Part shown: one piece after another, positions 33,799 through 45,114 of the stretch
How the letters are laid out: every line of letters begins with the position of its first letter
How positions within the stretch are numbered: the first letter of the stretch is position 1
Assembly: GCA_963989245.1 (NCBI GenBank)
Contig: OZ022352.1
Coordinates: forward strand, 22,128,972 to 22,192,971
Origin: Nansenia antarctica
Taxonomy: Eukaryota > Chordata > Actinopteri > Argentiniformes > Microstomatidae
DNA: 64,000 nucleotides
Direction of reading: 5' to 3'
Position numbers and translations under genes: made by a program
The notes under the pieces: generated by a model
The model's database searches: none
The model's input: only the letters and a program-made list of their open reading frames with translations
Told to the model about the DNA's origin: nothing

Positions 33799-34290
33799 TA
33801 AGTCTTAATTCCCTATTCTTTGGGACACAATGTTTCAGAGTATGTCACAATTGTACAGTTTAAGCAAAGCAATACATTTCTTACGCAAAGTGCAAAAGGT
33901 GATTTATGCCTATGGGGTAAACATAATTAAAGCCTAAACAACAATGAATCACACATCTATTGTTTAGCAGCTATACAACATTGAAAACATATTGAACTCT
34001 AACACATTGTCAGGTAAAAGGAACAGTAGAACATGCACATGTTAACTGCAGGAAATATACCTCAGAAAGAAAGGACATGATGATCAGATCAGGGCTAACA
34101 GGAGCAGTTGTAAAGGGTCTACTGGAGTGTGGTGGAAGTGGACAAGGCAGGAAGTGTCTAGTCAGCTTAAGCCTCAAGAGAACAGAACTGATGGAAAATC
34201 TGACCAACCGGACATTGTAGGAGTTAGCTAACTCCAGAAGATGGCAGTAATGCCACATCAAGGATGCAAGCTGCCGTTGAACCCAAAAGG

Positions 34291-34880
34291 ATGAATGAAT
34301 GAATGAATGGTCTTTATTGTCATTGATATAGTACAGGTACCAAACAACGACATTTGGGAGGGGGGGCTCCCCTGGTGCTTAGGAAAGAAAAAAAAAGAAA
34401 AACTACAAAAAAACTACAAAAAAAACTTTAAAAAAAACAAAAAAAAACAAGAAGGGAAAGGAGCTGGTTTACATAAATAAAGGCTATGTACACTATCCAC
34501 TATACTATACTATACAAATAAAACACTGTGCTGTACTCTATGCTATGCTATACCTATTCTAACATTTCCTATTCTCTGAACCTTATGTACCCTAGGGTTG
34601 TCATATTGCACATAGTGTTATTGCACATTCATTTAAAGTGTCGCAGTTTGCAGGCTTGAAATGTACACGTTTGTGCCTCAGCACTACACCTGATTTCAAT
34701 CCAGCAGCTACCATCAATCCGTCCAGACTGTCCAGGGCCCAGAACCTAGGTCTTTGCTGTGTTCAGGGCCTGGATGGCCCTGGGGTAGAAGCTGAGCTTC
34801 AGTCTGTTTGTCCTTGCGAACATGGTCCTGAACCGCCTGTTCGAGGGCAGCCGAGCAAAGTGTTCGTACCCAGGGTGGGA
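34291..34880 (-). repeat. LINE-type 3' tail (ATTC)n, copy 3, and adjoining repeat
   Basis: Starts with GAATGAATGAATGAATG directly after the RNase H LINE end, and shares the TTTATTGTCATTGATATAGT block with copies 1 and 2. Beyond 34480 comes non-coding repeat-like sequence up to a (GAA)n run at 34889-34926. Confidence 0.65.
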
Positions 34881-35040
34881 TGAATAAAAGGAGAAGAAGA
34901 AGAAGAAGAAGAAGAAGAAGAAGAAAAGCCACCCAACCAAAAAAGTGCTCCAGGCCTGCTGGGAAAGGGAGGGAACAGTACAATCAAGCTTTGGATGGAC
35001 AGGAGATGCAGCAGCTGAGACACCTGGGGGTGTATGGAAT

Positions 35041-35164
35041 GTTGTTGACCCATAGATAGACTGGGAGACTGGGGTGTTGTTGACCCATAGATAGACTGGG
35101 AGACTGGGGTGTTGTTGACCCATAGATAGACTGGGAGACTGGGATGTTCCTGACCCATAGATAG
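35041..35164. repeat. 35-bp minisatellite, 3.5 copies
   Basis: The unit begins GTTGTTGACCCATAGATAGA; copies start at 35041, 35076, 35111 and 35146 (partial). Confidence 0.95.
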
Positions 35165-35359
35165 TTTTCTCCCATCTTAATATTTGAGGTCTGTGGCTTT
35201 CTCAAAGTCGCCATCGGCCTCACGGCGGTACATCTCTAATGTTTCATTATTCTTCGGCTGCTCACTTGAGAGTAATGGCCTGATGTAGTATGCCCTGTCC
35301 ATTTCTTATTGATAGGCATAAACCTTTCAGAGAGAAGAAGAAGAGAGTTCTGCCCGGCG

Positions 35360-36656
35360 GTGGTGTGGCCTACAACCCCTGTATGGATGCAAGAACACAT
35401 GGTTGTTGACTTAGAATTGTTGCAAGTTAAGGCAAGGAAAGAAAGTGTAGATTTTGTTTATGAATTTTATATGAATACAGAAAGGAAATGTACAGAATAT
35501 ATACAGGTGTTTACGGACGGATCAAAAGATCCAATAACAGAAAGTACTGGTTCTGCAATGGTAGTTCCTAGCCACAGAGTTGAGATATGTGACAGGACTC
35601 CAAACTACAGTTGAGTTGTAGCTACGCCATTTGGATGGCTTTAGAGTGGGTTGAACAAGCTAAACCCAGCAGAGTGCTGATCTGCAGTGACTCAGTACAT
35701 CTAGCAAGCGCCAAGACTTGATACATAAAATAATGGAAATACATTCAAGAGTAGTGAAGCAAGGAATTGTGGTCACATTCATTTGGGTCCCTGCACATAT
35801 GGGCATCATGGGTAATGAGAGAGTGGACAAACTAGCCAAACAAGCTGTTAAAAAAGGTGACAAAGACACCACGATTCAAATATCAAAATCTGAGGGAAAG
35901 AGTATTGTGTGGAGGGAAGCCAATAAAAAGTGGCAGCAGCAGTGGGACCAGGAGACAAGAGGAAGACAATTACATGCAATACAAAATAGAGTGGGTAGTG
36001 TGAGAACCAGGGGAGGAAATAGACAAGAGGATGTGGTGATGGCAAGACTAAGAATAGGGCACGGTAATTTGAAGGGAACTTAACATTATGGGAAAACATC
36101 TGACAGGATGTCACACTGTTGGTAGAAGAAACAGTGGAACATGTATTGGTTAATTGCAGGAAATATACATCAGAAAGGGGGGGGACATGATGGAGGGAAT
36201 GAAAAGAGCAGGACTGACAGGAGCAGGTTTGAAGGGCATAGTGGAGTGTGGTGGATGTGGACAAGGCAGGGAGTGTCTGGTCAGCTTTCTTAAGCGAACA
36301 GGACTGATAGCGTGAGCTTAGAATGATAAGGTTCTATCTCCGTTTAGGGTAGTTCAGAGATATTGAGCGTCAAAGTTTTTACATTCCATTATGTTTTGTG
36401 AGATGGAACCTTTGTATTTTATGAATTACTAACTCAAAAATGTCAACATTTTAAAAATAACACCACACAGGCATTAATAAACACCTAATGGACCAGATTA
36501 TGTAAAAAAAAACTCAATTTTGACAAAAATGGTATAATAACCGTATAATTCTAACGTCACGATAGGACAATCTGACAACCGGACATTGTAGGAGGTAACT
36601 GATTCCAGCAGAGGGCAGTAATGCAACATCAAGGACGCACGCTGCCGTTAAAACCA
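35360..36656 (+). pseudogene. RNase H-bearing LINE, 3' part (second copy)
   Basis: Encodes VFTDGSKD (first RNase H Asp) near 35510-35535. After a frameshift come VVTFIWVPAHMGIMGNERVD and KLAKQAVKKG (35765-35860), the H…G..GNE.AD..AK motif of type I RNase H, then a long basic tail and a cysteine-motif region broken by frameshifts (about 36080-36180). The 3' UTR runs straight into a (GAA)38 tract. RT and endonuclease are missing (5' truncation). It is a continuous template for reading the interrupted copy at 26.8-34.3 kb. Confidence 0.82.
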
Positions 36657-36770
36657 AAAGAAGAAGAAGAAGAAGAAGAAGAAGAAGAAGAAGAAGAAGA
36701 AGAAGAAGAAGAAGAAGAAGAAGAAGAAGAAGAAGAAGAAGAAGAAGAAGAAGAAGAAGAAGAAGAAGAA
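36657..36770. repeat. (GAA)38 microsatellite at the LINE 3' end
   Basis: A pure GAA run of about 114 bp that grew from the short tandem tail of the LINE. It ends 192 bp before the AMN1 start codon. Confidence 0.98.
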
Positions 36771-36961
36771 AAGCGGACATGGGTTTGTTTTTGTTTTGAC
36801 CACTAGCCGAGTTACCAACAGTCGTGTCCATCAATCTAACCTGTTATTTATTTGAGCAAATGGCTAAATAATAGCGACAGTATTGAGTTTCCTTGAATGT
36901 GATCTATTGCGCTTGACTTGCTGGGGAGTTCATCAAACAACTGAGAGTAGTTGGCATTATT

Positions 36962-36987
36962 ATGGAAGTGGATTCACTGTTGAACAT
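36962..36987 (+). CDS. amn1: AMN1 exon 1 (coding part)
   Basis: ATG followed by EVDSLLN and the donor GTGAGT; phase fits exon 2. The upstream non-repeat region is only about 190 bp. Confidence 0.65.
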
Positions 36988-38462
36988 GTGAGTATTGAGA
37001 GCTGAACGTGTTTCTGTAGTATGGAAGCATATAGCTGACCTAATTCAAATGCTAATGAAATATGAGATTGCAATTGCATGTTCCACTTTTGCATGCATTC
37101 TTTCAGACAATATTCAAATTCAAATGCAATTCTAATGATTTGCATTTTCATTTTCATGTACCCGATGTGCACATTCGCTATTAAAATTATAATGCAAAGA
37201 CATTTGACATTTAATTTCCAAAGTCATGCGCTGCTTTGTAGCTGACCAAATTCAAAAGTTCATTCTAATGTGCAAATGACTGCAATCCCAAAATAGCATA
37301 TTCATTTGCCACTTTTGCCTGCGTTATTTGAGTCAATATTCAAATTGTAATGCAATAATGTGATACGCAATTGCATTTACATGTTCTAGGAAACACATCC
37401 GCTTTACAGCTGACAAAATTCAAACTCTCTATGCAATTCAAACGCATCCGGGTACTTTGCTCTCCCGTCATGTCCACGCCCCTTTTTGGGTGATAGAAGG
37501 GGAGAAGTTTGACTGGCGGTCAATGGAAATTTCTGGTCTTTGCTACTTTAATCCGATAAAATAAGAAAACCGTAGTGCTTTTTAGATATTAGGCAATCAA
37601 GGCAATAAACAAACAAGTAAACTCACAATAAACCCAGCCTGTTATACTAAATACCCCCTAAATCATATTCATGCCTCCGACAACACCTCAGGCCTTTGGG
37701 TCGGGTGGTTCATCCACATGGATGGAGGCAGACTGAAAGTCTGTACTCCTACTTTGATTGTTTGTTTATTGCCTTGATCACCGTATTGAGAAGTCATAAT
37801 ATGACTTCTCAATACGGTGATCAAGGCAATAAACAAACAATGTTGTATGGTTATGGGGGGTGATATTGCAAGGTAATTTAAGCACCTGCGCACCTGGCAT
37901 TGCGGTAGTGGAGAGAGAGGGGAGCGATGTATTTTTGTTGACCGCATTATACGCATATGACGCAGATGAACCACTGATGAACCAGATGAGACACTGACCT
38001 CATGTCTTTTAGCTTGCTTTTATAGTTTTTTTTATTTTCTTAATATTGTTGTCTTTATTTGCACTTGACACCACGGACCTCATTGTCTCTTAGCTTGTTT
38101 TATAGCATTTTCGCTTTTGAATTGGTCTAGTGTGTAATATTTGTGATATGTTATGTGTATATGTTTGTGAATATGTGAATATGTTTTTCTGTTTTTGCAC
38201 CTTCAGAAGAACCACTACAATGTCATTGTATAGGCAACTGTACAAGGACAATAAAGTCTATTCTATTCTATATTCTATACGCATTGTTTGTTATTTTTCT
38301 GGTTTTGATCGCTTATGGATTATTTTTGTATGTCGCCAAGTTTGATTGTTCTATTCAATAAATGCTCTAAAACGTACTTTTCATCTCAGCGGATTGTTTA
38401 GCGCATCATACAATTACCAGCCAGACCCTGGTTGCGTCTCTCAGCGACTTTTTACTTTTGGC

Positions 38463-38509
<47 letters not shown>

Positions 38510-41500
38510 CGCTACAGGTGTCATATAACCCTAACCCATATCCTGTCATATAAAAGTACCTTATTGAATCTCCAGGTAATGTAGGCTATTTCTGACATCC
38601 ATCACTTTTGCTGTCGTTAAGATACTTTATTTTTCTGTTTTGGTAGTCTGTCCAATGTGACACTTGCCCTCCTCCACCGGCCCTAGTTTTGGATCTAGCT
38701 TGCTGTTCATTATTTTCATGATAAATCGTAGCTAGCTAGCTATAACATCTTCATATACACCATACAGGCTACTGATTAACAGTAGGCACTGATTAACAGT
38801 AGGCAAATGCCAATTGAACAGATTTATTCATTATCCTATCTTAAGAAAACTAATGTAACACTCACATCTGGGGACTTACACGGCAAATCAAATCAAAGAT
38901 CGACAAATCCCTGATGACAGGGAGATGACGTATGACTGCTCTGATGAATCAACCCCTATTTCATTAATTTTCTCTATATAACGACGTCGATCATTGATCG
39001 GCAACGACACTATATAATAGTTTGCCTAACTGGCCATCGGATTTGGGCTCCTAATATCTAAAAAGCACTACGGTTTTCTTATTTTATCGGATTAAAGTAG
39101 CAAAGACCAGAAATTTCCATTGACCGCCAGTCAAACTTCTCCCCTTCTATCACCCAAAAAGGGGCGTGGACATGACGGGAGAGCAAAGTACCCGGATGCG
39201 TTCGAATTGCATAGAGAGTTTGAATTTTGTCAGCTGTAAAGCGGATGTGTTTCCTAGAACATGTAAATGCAATTGCGTATCACCGAATTGCATAGAGAGT
39301 TTGGATTTTGTCAGCTGTAAAGCGGATGTGTTTCCTAGAACATGTAAATGCAATTGTGTATCACCGAATTGCATAGAGAGTTTGAATTTTGTCAGCTGTA
39401 AAGCGGATGTGTTTCCTAGAACATGTAAATTGCAATTGCATATCACATTATTGTGATACGCAATTGAATATTGACTCAAATAACGCAGGCAAAAGTGGCA
39501 AATGAATATGCTATTTTGGGATTGCAAAGTAATTTGCACATTAGAATGAACTTTTGAATTTTGTCAGCTACAAAGTAGCGCATGACTTTGGAAATTAAAT
39601 GTCAAATGGCTTTGCATTATAATTTTAATATTGACAGCGAATGTTCACATCGGTTACATGAAAATGAAAATGCAAATCACTAGAATTGCATTTGAATTTG
39701 AATATTGTCTGAAAGAATGCATGCAAAAGTGGAACATGCAATTGCAATCTCATATTGCATAATTAGCATTTGAATTTAGTCAGCTATATGCTTCCATACT
39801 GTAGCAGTAGCAAAAGATCCCCACAAGCGTGTGTAGACTGGATGGCTAACGTAGTTCAGAGACCATTTCATGACCTGGACCATCACTGGCTGTGAAGTCA
39901 AGTATCCTATACACTTTGTTTATCTCCCCTCATTTATAGAAGCGCTAGTTGTGTCGCCAACTATGCAGACAACTACCACGTCGACATTATCACCCTACCC
40001 GTGGGCTTAAAGGACAAACTGGTACGAATCATGACGTCACGTGGCACAGTCACCGATCTGAACATCAGTCAGGTAATTTATTTTGCAGTAGGTCAGGGAT
40101 CAACAGGCTCAGGCAGGCAGGCTACTGGAGAAATGTGATTTGCTTCACCAAAATAAAATGTCTTAAGTACCACTGGGTTCATATTATTAGTATTATGTGT
40201 TGGCTAATTGTTTTCATAAGATAATAATATGCATTACAAATAGCTAGATCTGGTGGAGCTAGATGATACACCTGTGATCAGTATGTGTGGTGATAGGGCT
40301 ACCCCCCCTGCTATACTTGCCCTCAGCTGTTGCATTGTGGGATACACACACTGGACCTACACAACTGTGACGTGTCAGACTCTGCGCTCCGACAGATACA
40401 CTGCCCGCAGCTGAGGACAATATTACTGAGAGGCGTTCATGGCATCACCACAGAGGGTACATTCTCATGTTATTTTCTCTCTGCTTACAATACAGTGCAT
40501 TCAGACTAGAATTACACATTCAAGAAGAAACTTTGTGGGCTTATTTTGGTAGTAGAACTACGAAGGTAGTAGAACATGGTTTGGAGAACTGCTAGATAGG
40601 TTTGCTGGATAGTTGAAAGAAAGTGAGTCTTATTATGGTAGGAGTAAATAAAGTTAACGCTGTTTTGTTGGTGGGTTGGATGGATGGATGGATGGATGGT
40701 AACTGGTAGCCAGAGAGTGTGTCATTGTGTAATCATTGAAATCATTCAACCCATTGACCCCACCAGATGCTTGGTATCTTCTCTGGTGATGCTCTGTGGA
40801 AGAACAATAGTTGGACATGCTGAAGCAAGCCCACTAATAATACAATATAATACAGCACAATGGTGCAACAGAACGAGGGAGTGCCAGCTAGAGAGGAGAA
40901 TTGTATTATAATCACTACAGACATCAGTTGCTTAGAGTGCCTAGTATCTGTACATCAATCATGACACTTCCTATCAATCTAGTGTGATTTTAATGTGTTT
41001 TATTCTGAGATGCATTAGGCTAAAACCATCTCGTAGATGATATTGTGTTTGACCTTGTTTCTCTCAGCAGGATGTAGATACTGAATATAGGAAATTCTGA
41101 GATGAACTGTTCAGCCAGACAAAACCTGAATATTAGAATTGAAAGATCATTGATTGACCTCACCCTCTCTGACACGCCATGCACACAGTGGTCGCTTATT
41201 CATGTTGTCACTGATCCTCTGTAGGTGTGAGAACCCTGGCCTCCCTTTGCCCGAACCTACAGGAGGTGGACCTGACATCATGTGTTGCAGTGACCGATGA
41301 GGGGGTTGTGGCTCTGGCCCACTGCTGCAGCAGGCTGGAGGTCCTCTCCCTCTGGGGCTGCACCGCCATCGGAGACGCTGCCCTGCAGGCACTGGCAGAG
41401 AACTGCAGGATGCTTCGCAGTATTTGCCTCTCTGGAACACAGGTGACTGAAGGCTATGTTTGTCTCTGTATGTCATTCTTATTTTCACACCATCTCCTCT

Positions 41501-44425
41501 CCATCATCATCATCATCATCATCTGCTATGGACATCAGTACAGGATTAGAAAAAACTACGCTTTATGTATAGTTGTTAGGTGGTATATAGTGCGTTACTC
41601 AAGAATCCCCTTAAATACCTCCATTTTATGACTGTGCTCTTCTCTTTATCCTCATCAACAACAGCATTTCTGGGCCTGGGGTTAAATCAGGGGGAATGAA
41701 AATGGAACTCTACTACCTGGGTAATTACCATAGTCTGTCTGACCCTTGGTTTCCCTTTGCCAGACTTCCAAGTCTCGTTAGCCCTTGTCCTTTGGAAGTC
41801 TGGAGAATTTGATGATTGGAAAGCGTTGAATGGAGCGCAGGCTGCAAACATTGACATTTTGTTTAGCTCTGAGCAATGCCATCACATTTTTTGTTAATCT
41901 TGAGAGGAACAAATTAGTCAGCCAATTAACTTTTGTTCACCCTCACCCATCTTCACCCTCGTGAAGATGACCTACTTCCTATGCTGGACTACGGTGACAC
42001 AATCTATAAAATGGCATCAAAGTGTGCCCTTAGTAAACCTGACACACTCCACCACTCAGCCCCCCCCCCCCCCCCCTTGCCCCACATACAGTGCATGCAG
42101 TTCACACTTACGTACTCCATCTGCACATTTACCTCGTCTTCCTGTCTATCTTTTGCACCACCAAGACAAAGGATCAGGTACAATTCAGTAATACAGTAAC
42201 ACACAGTAGGGATGCTCCGATTTATCGGCCACCGATTTAAATCGGCCGATTTCACTCCAAATGACTCGATCGGTGATCGGCAAAAATGGCCGATCGCAAA
42301 ACCGTTTGTTTTTTTCCCCTGGGGAAGACAGATAACTGAACAGAAAACATAGGAGGACGTAACAGTATGTAAACCATGAAGGCCACGTTTATGATGTCTT
42401 TTATACAGCCATATCGACTGACTTGGGCTTCAGGCCCTAACTGGGTGATAGGCCAGACTTTTACTATGCCATAAAAATGGGTCTGCGTTTGCTTGGTGCC
42501 TAATGGATCAGAGCTTTTGTCTAAAAAGCTAAAAATATGTAGGCTATCCAGTCAGTAGGCCTACAGTTATGTATTTAAAAAAAAAATCGGTATCGGTATC
42601 GGTTGATCTTGAGGAAAAAAATCGGTGATCGGTATCGGCCCCAAAAATCCAGATCGGAGCATCCCTAACACACAGTAATTATCCATCTTATAGTCACATC
42701 TATGCGTAAGCAGACTAAGCACAACAGCTATAAAAATGAGCATTCAAAATGTATGGAATAGCATAAGCAATACATAAGCAGTATAAACAATGTAAGAGCA
42801 ATCAAAACATGCTGGCAATATTCCTCTAAACAGTTCTGTCAATGTATTTTCTATGCTTCTCGCCTGTGGAATGCTCTCCCTCACAATGTCAGAGCTGCTG
42901 ACAGTATTGACTTTTAAGACCTTGCTAAAGAATCACCTGTTCAGGCAGGCTTTCAATATAGGGTATGTAATGTATGTTCTGTGACTTTGATGCATAGAAA
43001 TACCATCTTTTAAACGTTTTGGGTAGATTAACATTTTACCTTTGCTTAAGGTTACAGATGTTGGTGTCATTGGGCTTGCCTCTGGACATTCCTCTAACAG
43101 TTTAAAGGTAATATCACATACACTATGACAATATCTTATTCAAAGATTGCCGTCATCTGGCCATGTCTTCTTTTGTTGTTGTGTGTATAATTTTTGTTGA
43201 ACCTAAAAAACTAAATTGCAATATTCAAACCATGTGATGCGTTCAAACCATTGATGCGTTGTAGGAGGTAGAGTTCGGCCGCTGTCGTCACCTGACAGAC
43301 AGGGCAGTGACCGCTATCCTCACAAGCTGTCCCAACATTCAGATATTCAACTTCGCTGGATGTCCTCGCATCACTGGTGAGCTTTGATAATCCGTTTAAC
43401 GCTTTCTCATAAAACTTTATAGCGGCTGTATATTTACCTCCTATATCTAAAGCCCTATTTGGACGGGATTAGTATTATCTGGGGACCTCATGTAATTTAC
43501 AAATTACCCCCGACGTGTTTCGTGTGGTACATTCGCATGGGACAAGCGAAGTCTGTGTTTAACTCGAATTTACTGACCTTCCCCCGGATATGATGTCATG
43601 GCTCTGTGTAATATCCGACTTCATGAACAACAAGCGCAACAGGCATTGGTTAGTTCTCGAACATGTGGTGTTTGGTGTTTACGCGTGTGGATCTGTGATA
43701 TCCGGGGGAATGTCAGTAAATTCCAGTAAAATACAGATTTCGCTTATCCTGTCCGAATGTGCCACATGAAACACAGACGTTGGGGCGTAATTTCTAAATT
43801 ACAGAGGTCACCAGATAATACTAGTCCTGTCTCCAGTGCGAATAGGGCTTTAATCTATAATCAATTTACAATAATGTTTTCATTGTAAATTGTTCTATGT
43901 TTTTTATGTCTGCAACCCTGTTAATTGTGTTGCTGCCTGTCTTGGCCAGGATGCTCTTGGAAAAAGAGATTTTTAATCTCAATGAGACTTTTCCTGGTTA
44001 AATACAGGTTAAATAGGGGGTGGTTGTGGCTCAGGAGGTAGTGCCGGCGTCTAATGATTGCAAGGTCTGCAGATCAGCGGTTCGAACCCTGGCTGGCCAA
44101 ATGTCAAGGTGTCCTTGGGCAAGACACTGAACCCCAAATTGCTCCCAATGAGCGGGCCGGTGCCTTGCATGGTAGCTTGCTAACATTGGTGTGTGAATGG
44201 GTGAATGAGAGGCCATTGTAAAGCGCTTTGGAATAAGGCACTACATAAGTCAGTCCTTTCTTTGAGTTTTAAAGTAGCTTTTTACAGGTAACGGGTGTAA
44301 TAATGGTATAACCTCATTCTTAATAACCTTCTTAAACTTGCCTCTCAGATCGGTCCAGGGAGGTCCTGCAGAACTTCATAGGCCTAAATAAGATCCGTCA
44401 GGTGTCATGGACGGTGTACAGTTAG
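36962..44425 (+). CDS. amn1: AMN1 homologue, leucine-rich repeat protein
   Basis: Seven coding exons: 36962-36987, 39940-40072, 40327-40456, 41225-41442, 43051-43107, 43265-43376 and 44349-44425 (TAG). All have GT-AG introns and the frame closes, giving 250 residues (human AMN1 about 258). The protein has cysteine-type leucine-rich repeats without an F-box: IHTLDLHNCDVSDSAL, LQEVDLTSCVAVTDEGVVAL, LEVLSLWGCTAIGDAAL, VEFGRCRHLTDRAV, IQIFNFAGCPRITG, ending VSWTVYS (human ends WTVY). Yeast Amn1 antagonises the mitotic exit network by binding Tem1; the vertebrate role is poorly known. ETFBKMT lies tail-to-tail 1.8 kb away. Introns 1, 4 and 6 carry mobile elements; intron 1 is nearly all one inverted-repeat element. 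Exon 1 codes only 8 residues and is the least certain exon. Confidence 0.93.
37757..37841. repeat. perfect palindrome, 42-bp arms, 1-nt centre
   Basis: 37757-37798 is the exact reverse complement of 37800-37841. As RNA or single-stranded DNA it would form a near-loopless hairpin. Confidence 0.95.
38030..38285 (+). repeat. LINE-type 3' tail ending in (ATTCT)n
   Basis: TACAAGGACAATAAAGTCT followed by ATTCT repeats, within the loop of the inverted-repeat element. Confidence 0.55.
38463..38508. repeat. (TCTA)n microsatellite
   Basis: About 11 tetranucleotide units. Confidence 0.95.
39204..39446. repeat. 81-bp unit triplicated in the right inverted arm
   Basis: Copies start at 39204, 39285 and 39366 with GAATTGCATAGAGAGTTT. 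The left arm has a single copy. Confidence 0.95.
39940..40072 (+). CDS. amn1: AMN1 exon 2
   Basis: Acceptor CATTTATAG, donor GTAATT; encodes VGLKDKLVRIMTSRGTVTDL, aligning with human IKDRLIKIMSMQGQITD. Confidence 0.92.
40327..40456 (+). CDS. amn1: AMN1 exon 3
   Basis: Acceptor CCCTCAG, donor GTACAT; first clear repeat IHTLDLHNCDVSDSALRQI. Confidence 0.93.
41225..41442 (+). CDS. amn1: AMN1 exon 4
   Basis: Acceptor CTCTGTAG, donor GTGACT; two and a half leucine-rich repeats ending in ICLSGTQ. Confidence 0.96.
42207..42667. mobile_element. hAT MITE, 461 bp, exact 8-bp TSD, in AMN1 intron 4
   Basis: The ends TAGGGATGCTCCGAT and ATCGGAGCATCCCTA are perfect inverted repeats flanked by ACACACAG at 42199-42206 and 42668-42675. 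Subterminal ATCGG repeats. Same ends as the hAT copy at 10779-12181. Confidence 0.96.
42850..42965 (+). pseudogene. LINE ORF2 C-terminal scrap
   Basis: Encodes LWNALPHNVRAADSI, the conserved near-C-terminal motif of L2/CR1-type LINEs, then a stop. Confidence 0.55.
43051..43107 (+). CDS. amn1: AMN1 exon 5
   Basis: 57 nt, phase 0 on both sides; encodes VTDVGVIGLASGHSSNSLK, matching human VSDSGVIALVSG. Confidence 0.93.
43265..43376 (+). CDS. amn1: AMN1 exon 6
   Basis: Acceptor GTTGTAG, donor GTGAGC; encodes HLTDRAVTAILTSCPNIQIF. Confidence 0.95.
43448..43852. mobile_element. MITE of 405 bp in AMN1 intron 6
   Basis: Perfect 12-bp terminal repeats TAAAGCCCTATT and AATAGGGCTTTA, with further inverted similarity inside (TAGTATTATCTGG against CCAGATAATACTA). 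The flanks share only ATC, so the superfamily is open. Confidence 0.8.
43885..44012 (+). repeat. LINE 3' tail
   Basis: TCTTGGCCAGGATGCTCTTG and AATCTCAATGAGAC followed by CCTGGTTAAATAC repeats, a very common fish LINE 3' end. Confidence 0.7.
44016..44258 (+). repeat. V-SINE-like SINE, copy 3
   Basis: tRNA-like head with GGTTCGAACCC B-box, central AAGGTGTCCTTGGGCAAGAC block, tail AGCGCTTTGGAATAAGGCAC. It directly follows the LINE tail. Confidence 0.88.
44349..44425 (+). CDS. amn1: AMN1 exon 7 (C-terminus)
   Basis: Acceptor CCTCTCAG; encodes REVLQNFIGLNKIRQVSWTV and ends in TAG at 44423-44425. Confidence 0.95.
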
Positions 44426-44832
44426 TGAAGGTGTATTCGGTGGACCAGAGGAGGACATGCTAAAATGCACTGTGGCTACAAATGACTTAAATACCATATT
44501 GCCTCTAATTGTTTTCTCTTTTTGATTGTAACTTGATGTAAGCACACATGTTGTGTGGAAAAGGAATGTGCTGATGTAACAAAGTACAGTATGTTTGATA
44601 GATATAGGCCAAGTGATGGAAAGTATGTTTGATATAAGACTTTAAAGGCTAAGTAGCATCAGCATTACAATGAGTTGAGTTTGAATGAACTTGTAAACGA
44701 CTAAAAAGCCTGCCAAAATGAACACTGTACTGCACTTCTTGTAATGGAGCTGGGAGGCTCTAATGTTAGATTGATGAATTGCAGTGTGACCGTTTGATGT
44801 TGTACGTTACTACTGGGACTGAACATGTATGT

Positions 44833-44838
44833 AATAAA
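44833..44838 (+). terminator. AMN1 polyadenylation signal AATAAA
   Basis: 408 bp after the stop codon, followed by a T/G-rich stretch. Confidence 0.6.
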
Positions 44839-45114
44839 TGTTTTGAGACCTTACTCTGTGCTTCAGAAATCTGTACACAACTGTATTGAAATTCAACAGG
44901 AGGTCAATATTTCTGAGGAATACAGATCTTTATTGTCATATCAAAGACCTGGAGTTGGTCTGCAGAACAACTGAAAACACCTGTTCTTTATACTACCGTA
45001 TGTGAGAACCATACCTCCTCATCCTCAACCATTATCGATCGATTCATTGGATGGGATTTATCCAATCTCATTCAACCAAAGTGGCATCATCAGCTCTCCA
45101 CTTATGCTTACCAA

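Larger units (their letters stand above)
28951..34004 (-). mobile_element. solo LTR (LTR1), net about 569 bp, carrying two later insertions
   Basis: The flanks CATTG at 28946-28950 and 34005-34009 form a 5-bp TSD. On the minus strand it starts TGTTAGAGTTCAATATG at 34004 and ends ACCCACA at 28951. Inside are an opposite-strand LTR of the same family (29009-29448) and a Gmr1-like element (29643-33678). Removing both leaves one LTR with AATAAAAGG before its 3' end. Confidence 0.85.
26865..34290 (+). mobile_element. RNase H-bearing LINE copy, cut apart by nested insertions
   Basis: Segments 26865-26911, 27460-27651, 28178-28482, about 28876-28950 and 34010-34290 align in order with the continuous copy at 35360-36656. 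They cover the RNase H domain, the GKHPTGLCEHC-type cysteine motif and the 3' untranslated region. The interruptions are an L1 3' fragment, a solo LTR, an unidentified 0.4-kb insert and a nested LTR block. An RNase H domain after RT is found in I/Nimb-group LINEs; the clade is inferred. Confidence 0.8.
37020..39798. mobile_element. 2.8-kb long inverted-repeat element in AMN1 intron 1, 6-bp TSD
   Basis: The ends TATGGAAGCATATAGCTGAC and its near-complement are flanked by CTGTAG at 37014-37019 and 39799-39804. The arms are 37020-37593 and 39050-39798. The right arm is longer because an 81-bp unit is triplicated. The 1.46-kb loop is non-coding and contains a perfect palindrome, a LINE-type tail, a (TCTA)n tract and other sequence. 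A 6-bp duplication does not fit hAT (8), Tc1 (2) or Harbinger (3); the superfamily is unresolved. Confidence 0.8.

Noticed and set aside
36514..36834. Long poly-Leu / poly-Glu open frames
   Set aside because: They are translations of the GAA microsatellite on either strand.
39150..39539. Repeat-protein frames on both strands
   Set aside because: They arise because the triplicated 81-bp unit is a multiple of 3 and lacks stops; it is non-coding mobile DNA.
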